NCBI GenBank assembly: GCA_023014485.1
Contig: JAJOZX010000196.1
Span: 924,001 to 988,000, forward strand
Reading direction: 5' to 3'
Origin: Bathynomus jamesi
Taxonomy: Eukaryota; Arthropoda; Malacostraca; Isopoda; Cirolanidae
DNA: 64,000 nt
Of this stretch, positions 20,561 to 30,759 are shown piece by piece (the stretch's first letter is position 1; the number at the start of each line of letters is the position of its first letter). The notes below the pieces were generated by a model. That model saw nothing but the letters and a program-made list of their open reading frames with translations. It was not told where the DNA came from and did no database searches. Both the position numbers and the translations under genes were made by a program.

Positions 20561-21089
20561 GGCACATGCCACTGCTATGAAAGGGAGTAAAAGTAAAGGG
20601 GGATTATTGCAAACAACTGCAGCCTTATTAATTGGGAATGGTGGAGAAGCTACTGTAAGAGTGTTGTTTGATAGTGGTAGCCAGTGTAGCTTTGTTAAGA
20701 CCAGAATTTCCAGAAAATTGAAGTTTAAAGAACTTAAGAGGGAAAATTTAAGAATTTCTGGGTTTGGGGGTTCCATTCAAAACCGAACCAAATTTAAGAA
20801 GGTAGAAGTTCTGGTTAAGGGGTTGTTACCACAAAGTCCCACTATCAAGGTCCAAGCTGTAGAGATTGAGGAACTTTGTGCTCCAGTCACTACTTGTTTA
20901 GATATGGCATGTGTCCAAGAATTGCAAGTTAAAGGAATTAATTTGGGCAATAATAAGTTTGAAGGAACAGAAGATATTAGTCTTTTGATTGGAGCTGACT
21001 ATTATTGGGACTTCATCACTGGTAATATTGTCCGTACATCTCAAGGCCCGGTAGCTATTGAAAGTAAGCTAGGCTATGCTACATGGTAG
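20561..21089 (+). pseudogene. pro: Aspartic protease region of the BEL/Pao element
   Basis: In the 20436-21089 frame, VRVLFDSGSQCSFVKTRI holds the DSG-type active site of Pao-family retropepsins, followed by ISGFGGS and LLIGADYYWDF. A stop (TGGTAG) at about 21087 separates it from RT. Cleaves the polyprotein in active relatives. Confidence 0.85.
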
Positions 21090-22122
21090 CTATTGCAATG
21101 AAATGGAAATTAAGGCTCTTTTTGTTAAGATTGAGGAGAACAGCCATGGTTTGGAAAGGCATTTGAAAGCGTTTTGGGAACTTGAATCCATTGGCATAAA
21201 GGACAAACAGGCAAGTACAGTGAACAATGATGTTTTAGAGCAATTTGAAAAAGGGATTGGTTTAGAGATGGTTGCTATGAAGTTGGCCTCCCGTGGAAGG
21301 ATTCGCGCAAACCCGGTTCAAACCTTTAGCTAGCTAATCGAGGAGGTTGGAGACTTCATTGTACAGGCTAAGAAAGAATGAGGAGTTGTTAATTGAATAC
21401 AATGAGGCCATCCTAAGCTATGTAAGGGAGGGCTATGCTGAAAGGGTGCAAGGTGAGCTGGTGAACCAGGAGTCACATTATCTGCCACACCATGCAGTGG
21501 TACGGCGAGACAAAACTACCACCAAACTGAGGGTAGTTTTTGATGGCTCAGCCAAGGACAAAGGTGGCGTGTCCTTGAATGACTGTTTGGATGCTGGGCC
21601 AAATTTAAATGCAGATTTATTTTCCTTGTTACTGAGATTCAGGTTTGGTAGAGTAGCATTGACTGCAGATGTGAAGCAAGCCTTTTTGCGGATAAAGTTA
21701 AAACCAGAGGACAGAGATGCAGTAAGGTATCTGTGGGTGGATACGAAAGACTTGTTGGAAAATGAACATAAGGTTCAAGCCTATAGAATGAAATCAGTGT
21801 TGTTTGGCCTCAGCTCTAGTCCATTTCTGTTGGCAGCTACTATGCAGTACCATTTTAAAAATATTCTGAAGTCTATCCTAATACTATTGAACACATAAGG
21901 AAAAATTTTTATGTTGATGATTTGCTGTGTTCCGTGGATAATACAGAAATGGCAAAACAGATATTCATGGAGGCTAGAGGTATAATGAGGGAGGCTGGCA
22001 TGGAACTTAGAAAATGGCAGACCAATCATTCTCAATTACAAGAGTTTATGAGTCAGTCCTGTGTAGTACCTGATGCGCAGAAAGTATTGAGGATTCTGGT
22101 ATTAAGGAGTTGTGGGCAATAG
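21090..22122 (+). pseudogene. pol: Reverse transcriptase of the BEL/Pao element
   Basis: 21347-21898 is open: HHAVVRRDKTTTKLRVVFDG (Pao RT opening), ALTADVKQAFLRI (motif A Asp), FGLSSSPFLLAATM. The YVDD catalytic box is at 21910-21921, in a shifted frame just after a stop at about 21896. Further broken frames run to 22122. Catalytic residues are visible but no continuous ORF remains. Confidence 0.9.
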
Positions 22123-22240
22123 ATGCAAAGGTGCTAGGCATTGTTTGGCAGCAAGGAGATGATTTGTTTACCTTCAATGGAAATCTTTAGTAGAGCTGGC
22201 TGCGAATGAGACAAGGTGGACAAAACGTACAGCTCTTAGT

Positions 22241-23210
22241 TTGGCTTCAAAGGTCTTTGATCCTCTTGGATTCCTGGCTCCATTTGTGATAAAGTCAAAA
22301 ATTTGGTTTCAGAGCCTCTGGGAAATTGGACTTGGTTGGGACCAAGAGTTACCTGATCATATGGTGGTAAGGTGGAAATATTGGTTCAAAGAATTGGCAC
22401 ATCTTGGAGACATTGAAATCCCAAGATGGTACTTTGGGGAGTTGAACAATAGTCCAGGCAATTTGGAGCTGCACATCTTTTGTGATGCAAGTGAGGAAGC
22501 CTATGCAACTTGTATTTATATAAGAGGCGCATTGCAAGAGGAAAGTAAGTTGCAAGTTGGTTGCTGCAAAGAGCAGAGTAGCACCTTTGAAAAGGCTTTC
22601 TGTTCCAAGGTTGGAATTGATGGGTGCCGTTATTGCTAGTCGGCTTGCAGTTACAGTGCAAAAGTCTTTGGCCTCTATGAAATTCCAAGCTATTATTGGA
22701 CAGACTCCACTATAGTTTGGCACTGGTTAAGAAGTCAGGCAAGGAAATGGAAACCATTTGTTGCCAATAGGGTGGAGGAAATTCAAGCGCACACAGATCC
22801 AAACAATGGAAGCATTGTCCAGGCACCCAAAACCCGCTGATTTACCAACACGAGGAATTTCGGTGAAAGATCTTGCACAGTCAAGTTTGTGGTGGAATGG
22901 GCCAGAGTGGCTAAAACTTGGAAGTGAAAACTGGCCTTCTAATCAGCCTATTGTAGGAGAATGCCAGGCTGAAGAAGCATGGGTGAGTGAGGTGAGAAAA
23001 TGCGCTGTGAACAGTTGTCAAGTTATGCAGCAGGACCCCATATTGAGGCTTGAGGACATTAGCAGTCTGAAAAGATTGTTAAGAGTGACAGCATGGGTAT
23101 ATAGATTTACCAAGAATATTAAGGGAGAAACAAGAAGGGAAGGAATTCTGAACAGTAATGAGATTCAGCTAGCCAGGAAATACTGGGTGGAATATGTGCA
23201 GAAGGAATAA
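22241..23210 (+). pseudogene. pol: RNase H and connection region of the BEL/Pao element
   Basis: SKVFDPLGFLAPFVIKSKIW is the Pao post-RT signature. LHIFCDASEEAYATCIYIRG supplies the first RNase H Asp. A frameshift follows near 22600. 22758-23210 continues with SRHPKPADLPTRGIS and LRVTAWVYRF, the segment before integrase. Confidence 0.85.
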
Positions 23211-23228
23211 TTTGGTGAAGAGAGGGAA

Positions 23229-25224
23229 TTGCTCACCAGCCATCCATTACAGGTTCTACCAACACATTCTGCTCTCAAGGGTTTGGATGTGTTTTTGGAT
23301 CAAGATTTATTGAGAGTAGGAGGTAGACTACAGTTTTCTGGGCTTCCAGAGGAGAAAAGACATCCAATTTTGCTACCTTCTGGGAGGCACTTTGTGGAAC
23401 TTTTGATCCTGGATACTCATCATAAGTTGTTACATGCTGGAGTTAGAGAAGTGATAATAGAGATCAGACAACAGTTTTGGATTCCCAAAATTAGACAAGT
23501 AGTAAAAAAGGTCGTGCATAAATGTGTGGTTTGCAAGCGTTGGAGTGCAAAGCCTTATTATGAAAAGGTGGCTCCACTTCCAAGAGAACGGTGTGTCTAT
23601 ACTGCCCCATTTGATGTAGTGGGAGTAGACTTTGCAGGGCCAGTCTATGTGTATGAGCGAGGGGAGTCTAACAAAGGTTATATATGTCTTTTCACCTGTG
23701 CTACCACCAGAGCAATCCATTTGGAGTTGGTAAGCAACTTAAGTAGTGAAGTATTTCTTTGGCCTTTAAAAGGTTTGTGAACAGAAGGGGTTTCCCAAAT
23801 AAAATCATATCGGATAATGCAAAAACCTTCAAAAAGGCTGCAAAGGAACTCCAAGAAATTTGGTCCTTGCTAAAAGAGGAGGATTCCAATCCTACTTTTC
23901 ACACCAAGGGGTACAGTGGGAGTTTATTGTTGAGAGAGCACCATGGTGGGGAGGATTTTGGGAAAGGCTAGTGAGAAGTGTAAAGTGTCCATTAAAGAAA
24001 CTTTTAGCTAATGCTCATTTGAGCAAAGAAGAATTCTGCACTGTTTTATGTGAAGTAGAAGCAATGGTGAACAGTAGGCCTATCACTTTTGTTTATAACA
24101 GTATGCAGGATGCAGAGCCATTGACACCAAATCATTTTCTTTGTGGTAAACGATTAACATCAAGCCCCAGTGTGCCAGAAGACTTGCAGCCTATCCAGAG
24201 CACTCAAGGAGAGTTAACTAGACGGTTCAGGTACCTTGAAGAGCTACAAGATCAGTTATGGAAGAGGTGGCAGATGGAATACTTGCCAGAACTCAATTAT
24301 TACCCATCAGCAGAGCTGGGCAATAAATACATTGAATGTATTTAAATACTAAATACTAAATACATGAAAGAAATGTATTTAAATACTAAATACTAAATAC
24401 ATTTTACGAATGTATTTAGATACTAAATACAAAATACATCAATTGTATTTAAATACATTTGTAAATACATTTTAAATACATACAAATTTTAACATATGCA
24501 TTCACTAATTCACTAAGCCATGACACGCACACGATAAAGAAATCAACCGCTTTCGACTAAGAGTGGCACACAACTGATTGAACTGACACGTTGAAACATG
24601 AACCATGCTGTACTACACTGTCGACGCGTCGTACTGTGCTAGTACAGAACGTGTATTAAACCAGTAAAAGTATTTACATTTTTATATTTTGAGTATTTAA
24701 ATACATTGTATTTAAATACTCATTAAAGTATTTAAATACTATATTTAAATACATGAAAAACAATGTATTTATAAATACAGTTCTAAATACACAAATGTAT
24801 TTAAATACGTATTTAAATACAAATGTATTTAAATACTGCCCAGCTCTGCCCATCAGGCAAGGTAAAGGGCTCCAATGCAAATTGTATCAAGGTCGGAGAA
24901 GTGGTAATGATTGGGGATGAAAGACCAAGGCAATGCTGGAAGCTTGGCATAATTGAAGAGTTGTTTGTTGGCAAAGACAATTTAGTTAGGTCTGCACTGT
25001 TAAAGACTTCACGAGGAAAGTTAAAGAGACCTATACAAAAACTCTATGCTTTAGAAATCAGCAAAAACACAGATAGTCAAGATGAAACATTTGAGTTACA
25101 GCCTCATGGAGAAGGCTTGGCTAACCTTGCCGAAGGTAATGACAACAATGCCTCTTCGGTGGGGAGTGTTAGAAAATCTAGAAGAGGAAGAACCATTGTT
25201 GTCCCAAGGCGATATGATGACTAA
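23229..25224 (+). pseudogene. pol: Integrase of the BEL/Pao element, split by a hAT MITE
   Basis: Zinc-binding HHCC head (HHKLLHAGV ... CVVCKRW), then DDE residues: VVGVDFAGP, IISDNAKTF and FWERLVRSVK. A frameshift lies near 23775 and another near 23910. At 24311 a 538-bp MITE interrupts the C-terminal domain, which resumes at 24857 (VGEVVMIGDERPRQCWKLGI). The frame ends RRYDD at a stop at 25222-25224, 58 bp inside the 3' LTR, so pol and the LTR overlap. Confidence 0.9.
24311..24848. mobile_element. 538-bp hAT MITE in integrase, TSD CCCATCAG
   Basis: Ends CAGAGCTGGGCAATA and complement of CAGAGCTGGGCAGTA, 8-bp duplication CCCATCAG perfect (24303-24310, 24849-24856). Both flanks are packed with GTATTTAAATAC-like words, itself a palindrome, for about 170 bp each. 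No ORF. Precise removal restores integrase coding across the site. Confidence 0.95.
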
Positions 25225-25759
25225 GCTGATTGATGCAGCATTGCTTGTATATATTAAGTTAAGGTGTATATATCCATCACATAATTGTAAGGTTAGTGAA
25301 AAATTAACTTGATTTAGAGCTAGCATTTTTGGGCTCTTGTGGCATCAGTATTTGGCCACTCTGGTGGCATCATTTTGGGGCGCTGCGCGTCCTTTCTACT
25401 CGTTTGTGGGATGTCGTACGTACAGGGTGTGGTCTGATAGAGAGCTCTCTTGCAATTCAGTTTGGTTGTTTAGATACAAGATTGTTGCATCGTGCAATAG
25501 TCCAGGTTGCATTGTTGTTGCAAGGTTGAGAAAGAAGACCATAAATAGTACCCCTTTTGTTTTTATCTTAAATTCATACAACTAAAGCCTAAGGTAGGCC
25601 CACATCGAGTCAGCAACCCTGAGGTAGGACCTAATAGAATCTCAAGTCCGTAAGTTTTAATTTTAGCTTAACTTGGGCTGTAGGTAGAACTGGCCCTTTA
25701 GAATTTGGCCGTTCACGGCTCAGCTGGGATTTTGAACCCAACAAATAAATAAAATAACA
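25167..25759 (+). repeat. 3' LTR of the BEL/Pao element
   Basis: 593 bp, near identical to 15780-16371. Its first 58 bp also encode the end of pol. Confidence 0.95.
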
Positions 25760-25968
25760 ATATATACTGAAAATAACTGGTATTACACTACCTCCCCCTC
25801 CCTAGCGGGTTTTGGGGCGGAGCTTAACCTTAATAATTTATAATCAGCCTTTACACAAAAAATATGCATTTGAAAAGTTGTCCCCTTTGCTAATCAGTCT
25901 CAAATCTTTGGTCACAACTGTGGAAATATATAACACACAGATTTCCTGTCCTTCCATACCCCTGATAA

Positions 25969-25988
25969 GGGGGGGGGGGGGGGGGGGT
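25969..25988. repeat. Poly-G run
   Basis: About 19 G, within a degraded CT-rich context. Confidence 0.9.
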
Positions 25989-26210
25989 TAATATACGAAA
26001 TGAATCATTGAAATATAAGGTACAAAATTCTCGAGAAAGAGTCTCCGTCTCTCTCTCTCTCCGTTTCTCTGAGAGATCATAATTTATTATTATTTCCTCG
26101 TTGGTAATCGATCAACGATGAATATTAGCTATTTTCTATTTCCCTTCCCAACAATTACCTACTTCCAACCAGGTTGCACTCGCGCACACGCACACACACA
26201 CACACATACA

Positions 26211-26685
26211 CAGGGGCGTACACAGCATTTCTTAAAGTGGGCACACACACACACACACACAATAAATAAATATATATATATTATATATATATATATATAT
26301 ATTGTGTGTGTGTGTGTGTGTGTCAGCTCAAAATTGATGATGATTGATTTGGAATCCAAATGAACTGTATCTTGGAAGGCTTCAGTTGTATTTTATTTCC
26401 AATTTATGGGCAAAGAATTAAATTTGCACAAATTAATCATACGTATAAAAACATATATAAACGTTCCTAAGCCAGTCAAAATTGCTTTTGAGTTTTGAGT
26501 TAATAATATGTCTTGGTAACCATGAAATAACTGAAATTCCATATGACATAAAAATTTTTTTGTGGTGAATGTTGCAAAGTTATCGATTTTTGAAAATTTC
26601 TTTTTCAAATATCTTTAATGAGAGTAGTAATAATTTTTACAATGGGGGGCTAATTCCCCCTTTGCCCCCCTTATGTACGCCACTG
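26211..26685. mobile_element. 475-bp hAT-like MITE, TSD CACATACA
   Basis: Ends CAGGGGCGTACACAG and complement of CAGTGGCGTACATAA. CACATACA repeats on both sides (26203-26210, 26686-26693), although the target is an AC tract, so chance is possible. AC, AT and GT microsatellites lie inside at 26243-26322. Confidence 0.75.
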
Positions 26686-27255
26686 CACATACACACAAAC
26701 ACACACTCTTCGCTGAGGACAGTTTCTACACAAATACCAAACTCAAAGTCAATTAAATTCAGTGATCAAGGTGGAACGTTGATACATTCATCGCGTGTAC
26801 AAAAAAGTATGTGCTAAATAAATCTTTTACCAATTCAGTTATTTCCATCTTGATAAAAAAAAGCTTAGTATTGTGGCAAAAATGTAGACAGAAATAGATC
26901 GAACTGAGAATTTTCCTCTTGAGATCCTCACGCACGTTTATAAGTAACATTTACGTAAAGTTTTCAGAGGTTAACATCACAATGTCCTCACGGACCAAAG
27001 TGCAGGCCGAGTTAAGAGGGACTTCATAAACGTTTATAAGATATATTTGAAGATGGCCTAGCCTCTGGTGAGTTGCCATAGCCTCTCAATGTTTCGGAGA
27101 GCAACATCTAGAACCCGAAAACGCGCTCACGACGTACCAACCGCACCCACCATCCAGCCGCGTCCCATAGTCCCAATAGCCGTTCACGATCCCGTGTTTG
27201 TTTGTGCATGTATGCAGGGAAACAAAGCTCTCATGCATCTTTTTTCTCCTGATAG

Positions 27256-27280
27256 ATATATATATATAATATATATATAT

Positions 27281-27322
<42 letters not shown>
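27256..27322. repeat. (AT)n microsatellite
   Basis: AT repeats with ATAATA interruptions. Confidence 0.95.
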
Positions 27323-27328
<6 letters not shown>

Positions 27329-27482
27329 AATAAAACCACGAAGGAAAGGAAACACAAAATGGTGCTCAAGCGCTTTCGTCTAATGACATCCTCAGGAACA
27401 CTGTGTTCCTGAGGATGTCATTAGACGAAAGCGCTTGAGCACCATTTTGTGTTTCCTTTCCTTCGTGGTTTTATTCATCATA
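27323..27482. repeat. Palindrome (~79-bp arms) with a hammerhead ribozyme motif in each arm
   Basis: The arms match almost perfectly around 27403 (one extra T at about 27361). Plus strand: stem I GTGTTC (27404-27409) and GAGCAC (27438-27443), core CTGAGGA (27410-27416), stem II GTC/GAC (27418-27420, 27425-27427), GAAA (27428-27431), self-complementary GCGC (27432-27435), then TT with cleavage expected after 27437. The minus strand has the same at 27402-27363. This fits type I hammerheads known from Penelope-like elements, which cleave their own RNA. One nucleotide (U27417) bulges beside stem II. A single-arm, mutated copy lies at 55950-56070. Confidence 0.75.
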
Positions 27483-27550
27483 AATATTTTTCACGTGTTA
27501 CTTTCGTGAAATAATTTTCATATATATATATATATATAATATATATATAC

Positions 27551-29197
27551 ACTGTACCTCGTAGTAGTTCCGTGCGTTGGTCTCTCTTCACACGAAAGTA
27601 AAGCAGGTGGCCCCGCCTCTAGGCCTGTCTTGGTGGAGGAACGAGTTGCTCTTCCGCTCTCCACTGCGGATAGTCAGGTAACACCCGGCTCATCTGGTAC
27701 CGTCCTAAGCCAGGCATCTAGTCTTCTTTTGAAGACCAACTTTGACCCCTGTAACATTCCTCAGGTCCTTTGGAAGATGGTTAAAAAGTCTTCCTCCTGA
27801 CAACCAAGCTATTTTCCTTCAGTTTTGAAGAGGTCCCTTGATGGGTATTTAATTTGGGAACACTAACCATTCTCCATTTCCTTACTCCAGCGTTGTTTGG
27901 ATGGTAATTGAGTTTAGTTTGAGGTTTGGTACCAGTTTTCGATCATTTTCTATATGTAGATTATGGTGTACCTCTTTCTTCTTATTTCCAGGGAATATAG
28001 ATTTAGTTTATGTAGTCTTTCCCAGTAGTTGAGGTCTTTGCAGCCATCGATCTTGGCTGTGAAATGTCTCTGAGTTTCTTCTAGTTTATTAATTTCCTCC
28101 ATTTTATATGGGGATGTCAAGACTGAGCAGTATTGAAGTTTTGGTATGATCAGTCTTTTCAGCTGGGAAATCATTACTGTCTTGTACCTTCTTTTAAAGG
28201 TTCTTAATACGTGTCCCACGACTCTTTTTGCTTTGTTTATCGCTATCTGATTTTGTGTCTCGAATTTCGCATCATCGGTCATTATAACCCCCAAATCTAT
28301 CGCTTAATGCTTCTCTGAATTTGTTGTTTGTCTGGGGCATAATATGCTGTGTGTTTAAGTTCCTCGTTTCTACCATAGCTCAAGAGCTTAAATTTCTCTA
28401 TTAAATGTCATGTTGTCTTCTGACCATTTGTATATTCTGTTCGTGTCCCTCTGCAAGGCCTCCACCTCTTTTGCATCGCTAATTTTTCTGCTGATTTGAA
28501 TTGAATTGAATTTAATAACCTTTATTAATAATAAAATAAATATATTGGTTTTGCAATGACATAAATAATTTTTAGCATTGATGGGAATATTCCTTTGAAG
28601 ATACTTTGATAATTTTAGCCAAAGTTACAGATATCTTATCTTTAACAAGTGATCTTTGTGTCGTCTGCAAAGGATGTTACTATACTGTTGCTGTTTACTT
28701 CACTGTCTATGTCTGTTAGCATGATAATGAATATGAGTGAGACCAATACTGTTCCTCGTGTTACTGAGCTGCGTACTTCCAATTCTGATGATGATATACC
28801 TTTAATTTTTACGACCTGTTGTCGTTCTCTGAGGAAGTTTTAGATCCAATCTCCCACTTTGCCTGTTATTCCCATATGTTTCAATTTATGTGCTATTATA
28901 CCATGATCACATTTGTCGAACGCTTCAGACAAATCCGTGTATGTGACATCGTAGTTTTCATTGCCTTCAAGTGCGTCTAGGATAGTGTTACAGTACTCTA
29001 TAAGTTGTGATAGGCATGATCTTTCTGATTGGAATCCGTGCTGATTTTCGTTGAATCTTTCTCGTGTCTCCAAGAAGTCGTAGATTTTCTCTCTCACTAT
29101 TCTTTCAAATACTTTGGTGAGATGGGACGTCAATGACACTGGTCTGTAGTTCTTTGCTTCAGATTTATCCCCTTCTTTGTATTATATATATATATAT
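27551..29197 (-). mobile_element. LINE A, copy 2 (3' half)
   Basis: Minus strand from 29197 down: RT motifs (SHLTKVFERIVREKIYDFL, NENQHGFQSERSC, YDVTYTDLSEAFDKCDHG), then FVSSAKDVT on the reverse (FADDT region), thumb LEETQRHFTAKIDGC (27950-28294) and a C-terminal FKRRLDAWLRTVPDEPGV near 27730. 5' sequence is cut by the hAT element at 29198. The tail ends in an AT microsatellite at about 27550. It is collinear with 1-4200 and shows what LINE A looked like before the 929-3910 insertion. Confidence 0.9.
28494..28647 (-). mobile_element. ~150-bp insertion in LINE A copy 2
   Basis: Absent from LINE A copy 1 (which reads directly from CTGCTGAT into CTTTGTATCG). It opens with TTGAATTGAATTGAATTTAA, a tail like that of the LINE at 11358, and ends near AAGTGAT, so it looks like a short LINE 3' end with a few-base duplication (TGAT). 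Confidence 0.6.
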
Positions 29198-30461
29198 TAG
29201 TGATGTAGGTCACATCCGCATCCGCATCCGCATCCGCACTTTGGACTGCGGATGTCGTGCGGATGTGGACCGTTGAGATAAAACGTCATTAATAAGCGGA
29301 AATTATGAAATTCTACTATATTAATAAAACTAGTTCATTGTGCGCAAAAGTGATGCAAGCGACAACCCGAGAGGCTGTTCTTGTATGAAGTTACTCTCTT
29401 GCAACCTACTTAGATCCACGTTACAAAGCTAAGTTATTTTCACCTAGTACATTAGAACGAGTTAAATCATCACTTGGCAAAGCAGTTGAAGAGCTTCAAT
29501 CTCTTGAATCTGTCGCTTCGCCACCCACCAAAAGAATAAAAGTTTCAGTGACAGAACCAACACCTTCAACAAGCAAATCTATCACAGAATCTGTCTCTCA
29601 GTTTCTTGAGTCAAGCAGCAATGACGAGACCTACGCGATGTCAAAAGATGTAGTAAAAATGATCGAGAGCTATCACCAAGAAAAACGCCTGGCTGCATGT
29701 GACAATCCTATTAGTTGGTGGAAAAATACGCAGAATATCTATCCATACTTGAGTAAACTTGCAAGGAAACATTTAGCCTGTCCTCCAACAAACGTACCAA
29801 GCGAGAGATTATTTAGCAGTGCTGGATTAATATATGATGAAAAGAGAAACAGACTGGCAGCAGAAAAGGCAGAAAAATTAATGTTCCTTAAGCATAACCT
29901 TCCTATAATTAAGTTTGAACATTAAACGATGAACATCTTAGTTTACTTTATTTTAATTACTCATTTATAAATATGCCTAATAAAACTTTAAACTTAATAT
30001 AAATAGTTATCAAGCTAATTAAAGATCTCTTTCTATAAGGGTGGAGGTTGGGGAAAGAGGTCGGTGGGGTGCATTTGAGTTGGGTTCACGTCCCGCATCC
30101 TGGTAACACAATTATGGTTTCTAATTGTGGCTGAAACTCAACAAAATATAACGAATTTATTTGCAGACGAATTCACTAATTGATTTCTATATTAGTTAGA
30201 TGCTTGATATATTTTATATGTTCAGAAAAAAGTACAGCAATTATTGTACAATTAATCAATTATACTACATTATAGCTACAGCTCTCTCTATATAATAACT
30301 TATTATATACGTTAAACACAACAAATCTCGAATATATCCTAAAAAATAACGAAAATGTAGACATCCGCATCCGCATCCGCGGATGTTGAAATCAAACATC
30401 CTCATCCGCATCCGCATCCGCGGATGTGAAAAAATGACATCCGCTACATCCGCTACATCAC

Positions 30462-30463
<2 letters not shown>
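29198..30463 (+). mobile_element. hAT element with CATCCG arrays at both ends
   Basis: Ends TAGTGATGTAGGTCAC and complement of TAGTGATGTAGCGGAT. Both ends carry runs of CATCCG (CCGCATCCGCATCCGC), 29213-29237 and about 30361-30423. It lies in AT repeats, so the duplication is unreadable. It encodes a hAT transposase C-terminus. Length 1.27 kb, an internally deleted copy. Confidence 0.85.
29548..29925 (+). pseudogene. hAT transposase C-terminal (dimerisation) domain
   Basis: About 125 codons. NPISWWKNTQNIYPYLSKLA and PPTNVPSERLFSSAGLIYDE are the hAT dimerisation signature. The BED finger and the DDE core are missing; related broken frames extend upstream to about 29390. The stop is followed by AT-rich sequence. 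Confidence 0.9.

Positions 30464-30466
<3 letters not shown>

Positions 30467-30520
<54 letters not shown>
30467..30520. repeat. (AT)n microsatellite
   Basis: AT repeats directly after the hAT element; they continue the tract at 29182-29197 that the element interrupts. Confidence 0.95.
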
Positions 30521-30521
<1 letters not shown>

Positions 30522-30759
30522 CTCAGAATAAGAAGCCAGGCATTTTTAATAGCAAGTACAGTGATCTCCAGATCCTACAAATGAAGTGAAATGCAGCAGC
30601 AGACGGGGTTCACTGGTACAAGATCACGGTTTTCTCTCCTATACATAGGCGTCGGAACCGGAGGTACTCGGGGGGATTCGCGCTTTGAAGGGCCCGGCAC
30701 CAGGGATGGGTCAATTTTTAACTCCTGAATGAACAACCCGTCTGCAAATTCCTTCTGGG

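Larger units (their letters stand above)
15780..25759 (+). mobile_element. BEL/Pao-type LTR retrotransposon with two nested insertions
   Basis: Two LTRs (15780-16371 and 25167-25759) start TGTTAGAAAA and end AATAACA. ATATA lies directly outside both ends (15775-15779 and 25760-25764), a 5-bp target duplication within TA-rich DNA. Order inside: primer site, leader tandem repeat, gag, protease, RT, RNase H, integrase, the Pao order. Insertions at 17225-19592 and 24311-24848 came later. About eight LTR differences by eye (roughly 98-99% identity) suggest a fairly recent arrival, yet gag-pol has several frameshifts. The coding parts are described separately and not joined. Confidence 0.95.
25790..27250 (+). 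repeat. Long inverted repeat, left arm
   Basis: Inverted relative to 36040-37045. Matching words include GAAAAGTTGTCCCC, AGATTTCCTGTCCTT, TCACGCACGTTTATAAGT, TGCAGGCCGAGTTAAG and GGAAACAAAGCTCTC. The left arm is longer because a hAT MITE (26211-26685) sits inside it. Similarity is clear but diverged. See findings. Confidence 0.7.

Noticed and set aside
24340..24848. CRISPR-like array of TATTTAAATAC words
   Set aside because: Irregular spacing, no spacers, lies inside a hAT MITE, and the genome is eukaryotic.
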